A stretch of DNA of 64,000 nt from Odobenus rosmarus divergens (GCF_000321225.1 NW_004452157.1:52771-116770), one strand, 5' to 3'. Shown: positions 21,090 to 33,562, counted from the first letter of the stretch. Numbers and translations: made by a program. The notes: a model not told the origin generated them from the letters alone.

Positions 21090-22920
21090 CAGGAAGCCAT
21101 CTGAAAGAACTAGAAATATAGTTTTCAGAATTCCAGTCACATCATTATGAAGCAGAACATAAATGGATTGATTTAGATATGAGTGATATAACTTAAACTT
21201 ACTATGGCTTTTAAACAATATTTGTATATAAAATTAAAAAGGAATTGGTCAGCTCAAGTGTAGGGAAAGGTATAAGGTTGGGATGTGGGGAAGAGAGAGA
21301 ATGACCATAAAATGTTAATATATTTATATGTAAGAGGAAGGCAAAAGTTATGTGTCAGAAAATGTTCAATATTCTATGACTCTAGTTAAGGAAAATGTGT
21401 GTGTGTGTGTCTAGGTTCTTACCTCCCCCAATAATTAGGACTTAAATATAAATAATTTATATTTACCTTAATTACTTATATCCTTGCTTTTTTGAAAATT
21501 ACTTTTATTGAGTTAAGTATAATGTAGTATCATATAGCAAATCATCATAAGTCAAGATATCAAATCTAACATAAACATAAAACATAATCTATGAAGTAAG
21601 GAAAGCTTATTGAGAAGTCCTTATGATGGCTTTTCCTTTTTCTAGGAAGATTCATCATCTATAATAAAAAATGTGTTAGAACCCTAATCTAATAAGACAT
21701 TTGATTTGTCTTTGCAAAAATGAAAGAGAAGAACTATTTGAAATTTCTAACTTGGTGTGTTTTGCTTTTAAAATATACAACCATCAAAAAATACCATGGT
21801 AATGGTAAAATCTTTTTGTGTAAACAGTGGTTCCATTCTCCCTGTACAGAAAGTGAAAGAAACAGAAATGTCTTGCTTGAATTCAGTATTGTGTATCACC
21901 CACATCTCTGGAATCCAGTAAAAGTTGGAAGAAGACCATCAGGGACATGATTTAAGGAAGATCAGTGGAAGCAAAGAATGAGGAAAAGCTAGTTTTGAGA
22001 ACCAACTGAAAATTGATTCTGAGTTTTGCTCAAGCTGTTGTGTTGACAAATAATGTATGTTATTGCCATGTAATCCTGAATAATCAGGAGAGAGGACCAC
22101 TGAAGTTGTCTGGATGTAAAAGGAAAGCATTTTGTAAATGATCCTTGGTAGCCTGAAATTTTTCTGCTGCAACTTTTAAAGGCTCTGCATATCTTTTTAA
22201 ATTGATCCCCTGAAGAGAATCCCATGAATGATGATTAAGTTCAGGACATCCTGATAAGACAAAGCAGAGAGAGGAAAACAACCTTCTCTCTAAGAGGAAC
22301 TGAGCTTTAAAGCTGCAAATAGTTCTTTGAGGTTAAATAGCATATTCCTAATCCCAGAGATCGTGATTTTTCTAGAAAAAAAAATTTGCCAAAACAATGA
22401 GAGACTGTTCTGAAATTCTAGGTGGAAAGATGGGAAGTGAGTACCAATTTGTGTTTATTGTTCTTGGAAAGTTAAAAAAAAGTTGTAGATTCAAAAATAA
22501 ACAAGCAAATGAGCAAAAAGGAGTATACACATTTTCATCTTGATTTTGGTGAATACTTCTCAAGTTTGCCCAAAATGCCATTTTCTAGGTGGCAAGACTT
22601 TTTTTTCCCCTTAAATTAGCAGTTGGTACTTTTCTGTCCGTTCAGAATTCCTTGAGAAAAAATGAATATGAAATCCCATGAAGAGACTAGAATCAAAGTC
22701 AGCTGCTGATCTGGGGCTTGGCTCCTTCATACTTACTTGGATTCAGAGTCCAGAGTGGGTGCCTGCTTTATGAGCTCTCCACATTGATCAGTGCTCCCCT
22801 GCCAGAATATAACTTCCAACTACTAATTTGCAAGTCAATTGAATGAGTACCTTCCATCAAGCCAAAAATGTCAAAGCCCTGGCAACCTCCCTGTCTATAT
22901 ATACACATTCTTTGGACACT
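21090..22920. other. Unassigned non-coding stretch
   Basis: Includes a (TG)n tract at 21394-21411 and several overlapping ORFs of 65-78 codons with no recognisable protein feature. No clear repeat family. Confidence 0.5.
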
Positions 22921-22929
22921 GACATTGTG

Positions 22930-23075
22930 TGACCTCCTATGAGGAGCTCAGGTGCGCTGAATGCCAGCAGTGGGCAAGATGCTGGCTCTGCAGATTTAAG
23001 ATGAAGGAAGCACAACCCCTGCCCTTAAGATGTTCACAGTCTTCTGAGGGGAGACAGAAGACTATATATGTATAA
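22930..23075 (+). repeat. L2 fossil
   Basis: Contains 'cacaacccctgcccttaaga' followed by 'tgttcacagtcttctgaggg', the usual L2 3' region order. Confidence 0.55.
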
Positions 23076-23204
23076 CAAAGAAAAAGCTTAAATAAAGGTA
23101 TCTTCAGGTTACGTTGGGAGCACAGCGGAAGACTGAGGATAGGGTGGGATGGGGTAATGCAACCTGGAGAATATTCTTGAAGGTATGTGGTATGAATCTT
23201 GAAA

Positions 23205-23380
23205 TACGAGGAATAATAATATTAACACCAAGAGCCAGTACCGGTAAGTGCTTATTGTGTGCCAGGCGCTAAGTGGTTTGTGGGTGGTACTGCGTTCAAT
23301 CCTCAGCATCACAATGAGATAGATGCTATTATTATTATCATCCCCCTTTTATGGATTAGAAAATGGAGACTCGGGGGTGG
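23205..23380 (-). repeat. MIR fossil
   Basis: Plus strand shows 'gtgcttattgtgtgccaggc', then 'tcaatcctcagcatcacaat', then 'attattattatcatccccct' and 'agaaaatggagactc', the reverse-MIR order. Confidence 0.75.
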
Positions 23381-23397
23381 GGTAAGTGTGAATAGAA

Positions 23398-23575
23398 TGT
23401 TCAGACTTTTTCTGTGAAGGGCCAGATGATAAAATTTTTGGCTCAGTGGGTCAGATGGCCTTTGTGACAATTACTCAATCCTGCCGTTGTAGCATGAAAA
23501 CATTCATGGGACAACATGTAAGTTAATGAGTGTGGTCATGCTAAAATAAAGTTTTATTCATAAAAACAGGCAAGG
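23398..23575. mobile_element. hAT-type DNA transposon fossil, copy 1
   Basis: The core 'ctttttctgtgaagggccag', 'ctcaatcctgccgttgtagc' and 'aaataaagttttattcataa' matches a common ancient non-autonomous DNA element. The same family recurs at 37.92 kb. The exact family name is uncertain. Confidence 0.65.
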
Positions 23576-24020
23576 GAACAGATTTGGTGAGCCTGCAAGT
23601 GAAGATGCCCAAGGTGTGGGGTATGTGGGTCTGGGATCTAGATGAGGGGTGGGAATTTATAGGAGCTAATGTGGTCTTTAATTCTAACCATATTTCCTTG
23701 TTAGAGACGTTGGGAGGGGATTTTATTACCAGTTGGACTGCCAAATTAGCTGCCAAAAATATTTCCTATGCATGTTCTAAGGGCTCAGCAGTGTGTTAGG
23801 TTAATGGATCTTATTATTATTTTGCATTATGATAATGATTACCCATGAGTAAGTGAACTTTGAGAACTTCTTCAATATTAAAGCTATGATAGGAGTTTGC
23901 AGTACGAACTCAGAAAATAATCACTACACAATAAGATGTGAGACATGGTCAGGATTTTAAATTAAATATGCATTTATAAATACATGCAGTTTTTGTGTAT
24001 TATTCATATAAATATATTTT

Positions 24021-24225
24021 TTAAAGATTTTATTTGTTTATTTGAACAAATAAATGTCTCAGAGAAAGATGTAGCAAGAGAGGGAACACAAGCAGGGGGA
24101 GTGGGAGAGGGAGAAGCAGGCTTCCCGCAGAGCAGGGAGCCCGATGTGGGACTCGATCCTAGGACCCTGGGATCATGACCTGAGCCGAAGGCAGATGCTT
24201 AACGACTGAGCCACCCAGGCACCCC
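24021..24225 (-). mobile_element. SINEC with clear TSD
   Basis: Minus-strand element from T-rich tail to 'gagccacccaggcacccc'. Flanks 'tattcatataaatat' (24001-) and 'tatgcatataaatat' (24226-24240) form the duplication. Confidence 0.93.
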
Positions 24226-24429
24226 TATGCATATAAATATTTTTAAAGTATACCTTCATTGTCCTAGGTTTGTTTTACCCCATTTAAAGAATATAATTTC
24301 TGGTTTCTCTAATTAGGGATTATTAGGAAGCTGTTTGCTGGAATCTGAAACTATTGTCACTTAGCAAGAGCAGTAATCATTCAGAGTTATGTTGCCACTG
24401 CTTTTTTCCAGAATTTGCTTTCATGTTTC

Positions 24430-24600
24430 TAGGCCTGGTTGGTGAGAGTCATAAAGGTAAATGAAACATACCTGGTCCTGTAGTCCTGGGGCTTATAGCC
24501 TAGTGATAGAGATAGAATTAGGCAATTACCCATGGCATTGAATGCATATTTATAACTGTTATTTATATTATAAAAGGGGATGGTTTTATGAGAGCTTGTA
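24430..24600 (+). repeat. Possible L2 fossil
   Basis: The phrase 'gtcctggggcttatagccta' resembles the L2 'ccctcaaggagcttacagtc' block. Weak. Confidence 0.35.
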
Positions 24601-25264
24601 AAGTGGGGATTTCTCCCAGTGAAAGGCTAGGGAGTCAGGAAGGCTCTCATTAATCCAAGAAGCAGGGGCAATTTCAGCGGGGCCAGCTCAGTAAACTGTG
24701 CCTCAAACATATGCTTTTTCTTTGAGGTCTGACCCGTCCCTTGCAGCTGAAGATGCAACATGCACAGAGAGAAGAAGGCACATTATCAGGGGCTCATCTG
24801 CAACCAACTCCAATGCCAACCGCCTAACCTTCTCTTCTTGTGTTAGCATTGACAGGAAATTTATTGTATCTTTGGGACAGAGAATATATCAGCCCATATA
24901 TTAGTTTTTGGAAATAGGCAGTATTTTCTGCTTTGCTCAGCCTACACTGACTAATGGGATCCTTAATAGCTTCAGAATATTTCCTCAAAGTGAAAACCTA
25001 GGGAAATTCATATTACATGAGTTGAATATGGGAACTCTCCTGCTGTTAAGGGTACTAGATATTTTTCATAATGGCCTTTCATTTCCCTCAGAGTGAGCTG
25101 CAGAAAATGAGGCCTGTTTTAGTATAAATCCTCTCTGTATGACAACATTCTAAAGCAGAAATTATAGAAAAAATATTTTTTTCCTCTGTTTTGAAATTTA
25201 CTCTAAAAATACATTTGGATTGTAGACATGTGTATAATAAATCAGAAGAAACAGTTTTCCTAAA
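24600..25264. other. Unassigned non-coding stretch
   Basis: No gene or recognisable element. It is the left flank of the L1 with a 3' transduction. Confidence 0.5.
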
Positions 25265-25281
25265 AGTGCCTTTCTTTTCTT

Positions 25282-25497
25282 TTTTTTTTTTGATTTTCTC
25301 CAGATTTATTTTTTTGTCTTCAAATTTCACAATCCACTTTTTAGAAAAATTTTTTTATTATTATGTTAATCACCATACATTACGTCATTAGTTTTTGATG
25401 TAGTGTTCCATGATTCATTGTTTGTGCATAACACCCAGTGCTCCACGCAGAACGTGCCCTCTTTAATACCCATCACCAGGCTAACCCATCCCCGCAC
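25282..25497 (-). mobile_element. Truncated L1 with probable 3' transduction
   Basis: Reading the minus strand: L1 3' module (25497 to about 25358), then its A-rich end, then about 54 nt of non-L1 sequence (25292-25345), then a second A-run (plus-strand T's 25281-25291). The extra segment contains AATAAA about 17 nt before the second A-run. Flanking repeats 'agtgcctttcttttctt' at 25265-25281 and 25498-25514 are identical over 17 bp, so L1 end and extra segment entered together. Confidence 0.85.
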
Positions 25498-25532
25498 AGT
25501 GCCTTTCTTTTCTTATATTTACTATTCTTCCA

Positions 25533-25882
25533 TGTTATGGGCTGAGTGGTATCCCCCTCCAAATTCACACATTGAAGTCCTAACCTCCAGTACCTCAGAA
25601 TGTGATTGTATTTAGAGATAAGCTTCTTAAAAAGATAATTAATTTAATGAAGTCATCATAGTGGGCCTTAATCCAGTATGACTGGTGCCATTATAAGAAG
25701 GGGAAATTTGGACAGGGACAGGTACGGAGAAAAGACGGCCATCTCCAAGTCAAGGAAAGAAGCCTCAGAAGGAAAACTCTGCTGACCTCAGACTTCTAGC
25801 CTCCAGAACTGTGAGAAAAATAATTTCTGTTGAGTTTCTCAGTCAGTGGTACTTTGTTATGACAGCCCTTTTAAACTAGTAC
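25533..25882 (+). mobile_element. ERVL-MaLR-like solo LTR
   Basis: Begins 'tgttatgggctgagtggtat' and ends 'aactagtaca' (TG...CA). Internal blocks include 'acattgaagtcctaacctcc', 'ccattataagaaggggaaa' and 'cctccagaactgtgagaaa', a pattern I associate with MST/MLT-type LTRs. No internal retroviral sequence follows. Confidence 0.6.
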
Positions 25883-25889
25883 ATTCCAT

Positions 25890-28105
25890 AAACAACAAAC
25901 ATTTTAAGGCTAACCCCAAATTACAAGGAAAGTGAATTTAGGAGCTCACTTTGACTAGTTTGTAATTTTGCACTAGTGTACCTAGTTTATTTCCTGGGAA
26001 CAAATACAGGAACATTTCTCACAACACAATTGTTTTTGCTTTGCTCTCTGTGTGTAACACATCATGTGGTACCTGGATTTACTTATCCCTCCATCTACTC
26101 TGGATTTAATCTGAAATAGGACATTTACTACACCCAATATTTAGTATTGTTATGAGAGATGTCAGTGTAAAGGACTGCATTTCAGGAAAGAAGCATGCTG
26201 GCCACAAAACAAAACTGATGCTGTCCATATAAAATGAAGAACCACGTGCATAACAATGAACAGAACTGCTCTGAGGAGAAACCATATGCATCTCCAATTC
26301 AAAATGCAAATCTAAACTCATGCTAGTTATTCAATATCTTCCTGAGAGCATGGCTATTTACAGAATAGGGGAGTCTGTGTCGCCAGAGGATTTACCTCAG
26401 AATTCTCTCAAATACTAAGTTGACTTACATTAAAAATAGAATCGAGTTTATGGAAATGAAACCAGCCTGACTTAGCAGGGATGTGACTGATAACTCTCAT
26501 ATAAAGTGAAGCCTGCACTGAGAATTGAGTGGATATTAGTGGCTCAGTAGGGTCTTTTCCCCAGGAGAAGTTCAGTAAGTCTGTAAGCACAGTTTTATCC
26601 ACAGACCCTTCTGGTGTAAGGAGGTTAAGGTGTAACCTGGAGGGGTTCTTCCAATTACCCGTGGGTGTCAGCCTTTTAAAGCTGCTACTCTGCCTGCAGT
26701 AGCTCTGGACAACAGCAAAATTAAGGAGCATGGCAAATACAGTCAAGGATGGTCCTGGCTCCAAGGAAATCCTAACCCAACAAGAATGCGTTTGAAGCTT
26801 TTAGTGCTTAATTTCCTCTGGCTGTCATTCCCTGAAGATGGCAGAGGATTCTGCCCATCAAATGTTGTGCAGGCTTTGGATGAGATCATTATCCCTCTGT
26901 AAAGATCAGGGCTGAGGGATGTGCCCTCAGTCTCATCTACCATTGCTTTAAGAGTTTAAATTTGAAGTTAAAACTGTGCATCTGAGACTTCATCTTCTTA
27001 TTTGTATTAATATGAAAGAAGTACCAAAAAACTTTCCCTTTGAGTCTCTAAGAAAATTCTGGCTTCATTAAAAACACATCTTGCCTTTTGTGCTTTATTG
27101 ACAATCTCTCCAGTTCAATTCAATACTATATCTATTTAAGGCCACCAAGTGCTGATCTTACAGGGCATACAGAAGGTAAAGACTTGGAGGTTCAGGACCC
27201 TCTGACTCTGTCCTGGTTTCATTTATATGTGAATCCAGGGCAGGGCTGGCTTCTAGGGTATGTAACCAGTGTAGCTGCAAAGGTCTTCACACTCAGAGAA
27301 GAGCCCCCACTGTGAGGGTTTAATGCTGTTCAATTACTGTCATGAAGTTCTTAATAATTTGATATATGACTCTGTGTTTTGTAAGTGAAATCTGATGGGA
27401 CAATGGGCCATGCACAGGGTACTGGGAGTCTTGTTCACATGTTGTACTGTCTGCCTCTCCTGGATGGGTTCTCAGCTTGTTCCCTAGCCTCTCTGTGGTG
27501 GCTGTTCACACCTCCCTCTGCAGAGGGCTGAGCACAGGCAGGGTCTGTACTCGACCTGCAAACATCCCCATGTCCAAGGGTGTGCAACATTAAGCAGCAT
27601 ATAAAAACACCACAGCAAGTCAAGAAAAAGTCCATGGAAGAAAGAAAAAAAACTCTTTTCCTCCTGATTTTTAACAAGGAACCCTACATTTTAATTTTTT
27701 ATAGAGCTCTGCAAATTACATAGCTGGTCCTGATCTAAAGACATTCCACCCAGTGATAAATAAATCATCTGTCCCTCTTGATATTTTCAGCAAACTAAAA
27801 TTCAGTTGTGTCTCCTCTGATGTCAAGGGCACTGTGTCTGCTGCCTTGTCAATTCCTTCTATCTGCCTTGCCCCAGTTCAGAGAGAGACCACCTGCTTTG
27901 TGCTGTAGTCTGATTTGATATAGAATCATAGTCGAATGTGGTAGCCCCCAAGGAATGTGGGAAGTGCATGTGGGAAGAAGAGACAGAAATTTATGTCCAG
28001 GAATTAAAGGAAAAATAGATTAAGAAAGTTTTAACTAATGGGGAAAAGGAGGACAACTCTTAGAATAAAGGCAGCTGAGCTAGAACCAGGTTCACCAGAA
28101 GGATA
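25890..28105. other. Unassigned non-coding stretch
   Basis: About 2.2 kb without a recognisable gene. The longest ORF (118 codons, minus, 26408-26764) has no domain, no homologue I know and no splice context. A split ancient repeat may be present at 27340-27740, but I cannot name it. Confidence 0.45.
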
Positions 28106-28109
28106 ATAC

Positions 28110-28245
28110 ACCCTGGGTCATTTGGTGTCTTTAATCATCAGTGTCCTAACCTGAAAAAAATGAGAACAAAGATAAGACTATTATTGGGTTTAATGAAGAT
28201 AAAATGCTTCCATCCATATGAAATTGTTGTGTAATTTTTAGCACC
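28110..28245 (+). repeat. Possible MIR fossil
   Basis: Contains 'tttaatcatcagtgtcctaa' and 'aaaaatgagaacaaagataa', similar to the middle of MIR. Low similarity. Confidence 0.4.
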
Positions 28246-28249
28246 CTAC

Positions 28250-28915
28250 AATTAAAAAAAGTAAAAAGCATGTGATGACTGCTTCTAAATGTGTGTGGTG
28301 TAAGAAGGGTATATTCAGCAGAGGAAGACAGTAGAGTTGCCAATGCCAAACACCCTTGGAATTTGGGTAGATACTAACCAGAGATTCATTTTTCTCTCTG
28401 AAGGTTGGGTGTCAACTATTTTCCTGACTGTTTTCTTATGTTTTTCTCCATTAAAGCCTTTCCTTCAAGTTTTCCAAATAATAGAGCAACTGGGGCAAGC
28501 TCTGAGCATCCCCAAAAGAGTATCAACTGTGCACTTTATGCATTCTGAATGCCCAGGAAAATGCAGGTATCTGCCCCTATCACAACAGTCATAAAGCTCA
28601 GTTATGGAGAACTGCACCTTGGGGCACTTGCAGACACTGGTGGAAGGAAGTTGGGAGTTTGATGAAATAGGAAAGGGCTATAGATTCCCTCTATCCAAGC
28701 TGCTCGAGACTGAAAGTGTAGTTAATGGATTTACCAGTGAATGAGCTGGGTCCTTCCAGTGGGCAGGATTTGTACAGTATATTAAAATCCTTCCATGATG
28801 AGGACAGACACCTCTTCCATCCAGACAGCAGTCCTTCATGCCGAACATCATTAAGCCTAACAAAGACAGAGCTAGGACCAGGACCCAGGCCTCCTGCTTT
28901 ATAATTACTCAGTAA
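28250..28915. other. Unassigned non-coding stretch
   Basis: ORFs of 61-85 codons on both strands show no coding signature. No element recognised. Confidence 0.5.
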
Positions 28916-28919
28916 ATCT

Positions 28920-29080
28920 AACAAATTTTACTGATCAACAACTGTGCTAATTCTGAGGATACACTGGAGAGTTTGGCAGGATTTGTCCCTCTATCATGGA
29001 ACTCTGACTCTGGGAGGAGATTCACATTAATCAAATAATTACACATTTAGATTAAATTTAGCTCTCAGAAGAATCTTGTA
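28920..29080 (+). repeat. L2 fossil
   Basis: 'actgatcaacaactgtgcta', then 'gaggatacactggagag' and 'ccctctatcatggaactctg' follow the L2 order. Confidence 0.45.
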
Positions 29081-29089
29081 TCATGAGAT

Positions 29090-29800
29090 CACAAAACAGA
29101 AAACATTAGCCTTGTCTGGGAGGTTGGGGTCAGTGAACCTGAGAGGTGACATGTGAGCCAGGATCTGGAAGAGGAGGACCAGTTAGCTAGAAGGTGATTG
29201 GGGAAGGGAGAGAAAAGTGGCTCAGGGAGAAGTTCCCATGACAGGAGGAAGTGTGGCAAGTGGGAAACATAAAGTAGAGTGGTGTGGTTGGTGTGCTTGA
29301 AGCAAAGAACGTGGAGTGTGGTGTGAGATAAGACTGGACAGATGGGCATTGGCCGAATTACATATGAATCGTGTTAATATTTACTTTAGAAACAGCGAGA
29401 AACTGTTGAAGTGTTTATTTTAAGCTGGGGAAATGGAGATAACGTGTCAGGTTTGCTTTTTTTTTTTTTTTTTTTTAAGAAGTCTCTTGTTTTAATCTGG
29501 ACCTGGACATGATGAATATGGAATTCCTTTGAGACATCAGATGCCAATTGGACATCTGGTTAAGGGAGACCACAGCTCAGAGGGAAGGCATATGGGCCAA
29601 ATGTGTACAGGTGGCAGTTGAAGCCTTGGGTGCGTGGTGAGTTTGCTCAGGGACTCAGGCAAATAGGGCTAACCTTTGCCATAATGATTGAGGTTAGAGG
29701 AAGACGAATCTAAAAAGGAATCCAATGAAAAGTGGCAAGAGTGAAAAAAGAAAGTTAGTGCACTGGTGGTCGTGGAAACCAAGAGACAAAATGTTTTAAG
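29090..29800. repeat. Probable ancient dispersed repeat, interrupted by a T-run
   Basis: Text such as 'gagccaggatctggaag', 'gaaactgttgaagtgtt' and 'gccaattggacatctggtta' resembles an old dispersed mammalian repeat that I cannot name, also possibly present at 60.37-60.56 kb. A T-run at 29458-29476 interrupts it. Confidence 0.35.
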
Positions 29801-29809
29801 AAGTAGAGT

Positions 29810-30440
29810 GGGTCATGGTGGAATATACTTTTGATGGGTCAGGTAAGAGGATGATTAAAATATACCCCCTGGTTTAGTGACTTGGAGATCACTAATGACT
29901 TTGATGATAGCATTGGGGTGGAGTGATGGAGCAGTAGCATGGGCACTCAGAGAAGTAATAAAGAGATGAGGAAGGGAGGAAACTCTTCAGAAAAGTTAGA
30001 CTGTGAAGTGATACAGTGAGACGGGGATAGCTGGATGAATTTACCACTACAGCAAGCATCCCTGCTTGTGAGTCTGAGAGTCTGGATTTCTACTTCTGTA
30101 TTCTATGCTTCACAAAAACACATGCGGTTAGACTTTAGGCTGTTGCAGAGACATCTCTGGGGTTCAGAGCATCATGTCTTGTTCCAAAATGCCAATGAAA
30201 TCCCACATAAGCAAACCATCTCACAAAATAATCCCCCATTATCCTTATGTACCACAGTCAGGCTGCTATTGGAAGGATTTCAAAAATGAAAAGGTAACAT
30301 TCCACAACCCATAGGATGTCTTTATTTTTACAAAGAAAAGTACAACTCTGGGAAATATCTTAATATGAACAAGTAATGTTTCTGTTAATATGGCTGTATT
30401 TGAAAGTAATAGATTCACTCTCTTATATGGCAAGCGATAA
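29810..30440. other. Unassigned non-coding stretch
   Basis: One 84-codon ORF (30035-30289) with no motif; otherwise nothing recognised. Confidence 0.5.
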
Positions 30441-30457
30441 GAACAGTTCTGTTTTCT

Positions 30458-30643
30458 TTCTTTTTTTTTTTTTTTAAGATTTTATTTATTTATTCATGAG
30501 AGACAGAGAGAGAGAGAGAGAGGCAGAGGGAGAAGCAGGCTCCCAAGGAGCAGGGAGCCCGATGCGGGACCCGATCCCAGGACTCCGGGATCATGACCTG
30601 AGCTGAAGGCAGACGCTTAACCATCTGAGCCACCCAGGCGCCC
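30458..30643 (-). mobile_element. SINEC with GA-rich body and TSD
   Basis: Minus-strand element with 'tttattcatgagagacagag' and a (GA)n core, ending 'gagccacccaggcgccc'. Flanks 'acagttctgttttctt' (30443-) and 'acagttctgtttcctt' (30644-) form the TSD with one mismatch. Confidence 0.93.
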
Positions 30644-30664
30644 ACAGTTCTGTTTCCTTAATAG

Positions 30665-31265
30665 CATGTTTCATTAACCAAAGCAGTTTATTTCTTAGCA
30701 TTAACTCACTGATCCTGACACTTGGATAAGCAGAGACTGTCTAACATATATATTTATTTATGATTCCTCCAAACCTGTCTTCTCTAAGTCTCCTTTAATT
30801 TTTATTGAATGAACTTTATGTTGGTGAAATGTTGCACTCGTCATTTTCTGGGAGCTGTAATTTAGCATCTAATGAATGTAGTTCATGGGTTGCTGAAAAA
30901 TGCAAAAGATCAGCAGCTGACGCTGGAGGTACAAAAGGGACTCCCTGATCAGGCTGAGAAAACACTTTTCAATGTGTCCTGGGCAAGGAAATAAAAATGG
31001 GGAGTTTTCAAAGGAAAATATTGATGGATGTTGAATACACTAAAGAAGAATGCTTGTTATGGTAGTAGAGTTAATTTAATAAATAATCATAAGTAGATTA
31101 AGAGTCCTTATTTATCAACTGCCACACAATTATGATGTCATATGTCATGCTATGGGTTTTGCAAGCTTATTTAATCACTGCAACAACACTATAAATTGGG
31201 CAAATTGCTTCATTTTCCTGACTTTCAGTTTATAAATCTGCAACACAGAGATTATAATGTCGACT
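30665..31265. other. Unassigned non-coding stretch
   Basis: No gene or element recognised. Confidence 0.5.
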
Positions 31266-31685
31266 AAACTTATAAAGCCAGTTTAAAGTGGGAAAAACAA
31301 ATTTGAAAACTGGCTCCAGATTTCTACTTCTGATTTAGATAGAGTAACCAGAACCTACTTACTCTCTGACCTGAAATAACCAGAAATTCAGGCAACACGG
31401 CTGAAACAATGGTTTTCAAGAGATTGGTAGGGTGATAAACCATCTTAATTTAAAAAGATATATCAATGGAGGAAGGATATTTTTTCAAAAATAAAGGTGG
31501 AATTATTGGATGTCCATATGCAAAAGGAATTAACGTTAATCCATTCCTTCCACCATATAGAAAAATAAACTAAAAATTGGCCATAAACATAGATGTAAAA
31601 TTTAATAAAACATCTAAAAAAACAGGAGAAAACGTTACCTTGGCATAGTGAAAGATTTTTTAGATCCAGCACCAAAAGCATTATT

Positions 31686-31879
31686 TGCAAACAGTGAATC
31701 ATGGAACACTACATCAAAAAGTAGTGAAGTACTGTATGGTGACTAACATAACAATTAAAAAAGAAGAGGACACGTATTGAATGGAGCATTGGGTGTTATA
31801 TGCAAACAATGAATCATGGAACACTACATCAAAAGCTAATGATGTAATGTATGGTGATTAACATAACATAATAAAATTA
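31686..31879 (+). mobile_element. Tandem pair of L1 3' ends
   Basis: Two partial copies of the young L1 terminus lie head-to-tail: 31686 to about 31765, ending 'aacataacaattaaaaaa', and about 31766-31879, ending 'aacataacataataaaatta'. The pair is flanked by 'aaagcattatt' (before 31686) and 'aaacattatt' (31880-31890), consistent with one TSD around both. Confidence 0.75.
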
Positions 31880-31945
31880 AAAACATTATTCATAAAGAAT
31901 TGCTAAATTATACTTCATAAAAACTAAAAGATAATTTTGTTTTTA

Positions 31946-32160
31946 TTTTTTTAAATTTTTAAATTTTTTATTTTTAAAAATTTTATTTATTTGTCAGAGA
32001 AAGAGAGCACAGGCTGGGGGAGTGGCAGGCAGAGCAGGCAGAGGGAGAAGCAGGCTCCCCACTGAGCAAGGAGCCCAATGCGGGACTCGATCCCAGGACC
32101 CCGGGATCATGACCTGAGCCGAAGGCAGATGCTTAACTGACTGAACCATCCAGGCGTCCT
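31946..32160 (-). mobile_element. SINEC with perfect 16-bp TSD
   Basis: Minus-strand element from its T-rich tail to 'ccatccaggcgtcct'. 'gataattttgttttta' is identical at 31930-31945 and 32161-32176. It sits inside the old L1. Confidence 0.95.
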
Positions 32161-33292
32161 GATAATTTTGTTTTTAAAAAATACTGTTAAGAGAATGAAA
32201 AGATAAGCAATAGCTGGAAGAAATTATTTGCAAAACACATGTCTGATAAAGAATTTGTATCCAGAACATATAAGGAAAGCTCAAAACTCAATAATAAGAA
32301 AAAAAAAAAACCCAATTCAATACAAGATTGGATCTTCAAAGGTGCCAAATAAGTACACAAAGATGATCATTATCATTACTCAGTGAGATATCCTTGCATA
32401 TCTATTGGAATTACTAAAATTACAAAGTCTGATCATATCAATTATTGGTGAGGCTATGGGGGAAGCAGAACTCTCATACACTGATGTTGGGAATGTGAAA
32501 TGCTATAACCACTTTGGCAAATAGTCTGGCTGTTTCTCAAAAAGTTAAGTATACCCCTACCATACCAAGAAAAAAGAGAGCATATGTCTATATAAAGATT
32601 TGTAGAGGAAAGTTTATAGTAGCTTTGTTTGTAATAGCATAAAACAGGAAACAACTTGAGCGTCCCTCAATAGGTGAATATATAAGTAATTTGTGGTATA
32701 TCCATACAGTGGAATACTATTCATCAATTAAAATGACTTAACTATTAATACATGCAACAACATGAACAAATCTCAAAATAATTGTGGGGAGAAAATTTAA
32801 AAAAAATTATTCTTGTTGGGGAGTTTTAGTCAGCTACTGGCTAAAGACTAGAAGAGTAAATAGAAATGATAGTTAGACCAGAGAGGTACATGTAAATGTG
32901 AAAACTAAAACATAAGTAAGAACTTTTACTACAACATCCTTGTAAAAGGAAAAGATTAGAAGCAACAGAAATACCCAGCAATTGGAACTGCAAAACCATA
33001 CAATGAAGCCACTGGAGAGGCTGAGGTAGCTTTTTGTGTTTTTGTATGGAATGACCTCTAAGATGCTGATTAAGTGATAGAAGCAAGGCACAGAACAGTG
33101 TGTACAGAATGCAACCTGTTGGATAAGCAACATGTTGGATAAGAAAATCAACAGCATATATATTTATTTCATACAAACTATATCTGGAAGGATAACCAAC
33201 AAAAATGTGCTTATAACTGAGATGTCTGCAGGGAAGAACACTGTAACTTGGAACCAGGAGTAGGAGGCTAACTCTTTATTAGACAGTTTCTT

Positions 33293-33493
33293 TTTTTTTT
33301 TTTTAAGATTTTATTTATTTATTTGACAGAGAGAGACATAGCAAGAGAGGGAACACAAGCAGGGGGAGTGGGAGAGGGAGAAGCAGGCCTCCCGCCGAGC
33401 AGGGAGCCCGATGCGGGGCTCGATCCCAGGACCCTGAGATCATGACCCGAGCCGAAGGCAGATGCTTTGACAACTGAGCCACCCAGGCGCCCC
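33293..33493 (-). mobile_element. SINEC with TSD
   Basis: A near-consensus minus-strand element. 'tttattagacagtttctt' (33275-33292) and 'tttactagacagtttctt' (33494-33511) differ at one base. It splits the 3' end of the old L1. Confidence 0.95.
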
Positions 33494-33562
33494 TTTACTA
33501 GACAGTTTCTTATACTTTTTGAATTCTGCTATGCATGTATTAATTTTTAAATTAAATTAAAT

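Larger units (their letters stand above)
31270..33560 (+). mobile_element. Old L1 (host of nested insertions)
   Basis: Sense-strand ORF2-like sequence is seen at about 31440-31680 and resumes at 31880-31930 and 32177-32800 ('ctcaaaaagttaagtatacc', 'cagtggaatactattcat'). A 3' end follows at 32830-33290 and 33494-33560. It is interrupted by an L1 tandem (31686-31879), a SINE (31946-32160) and a second SINE (33293-33493). No intact frame remains. Confidence 0.8.

Noticed and set aside
26408..26764. 118-codon antisense ORF as a gene
   Set aside because: No domain, signal, splice context or homologue I could name.
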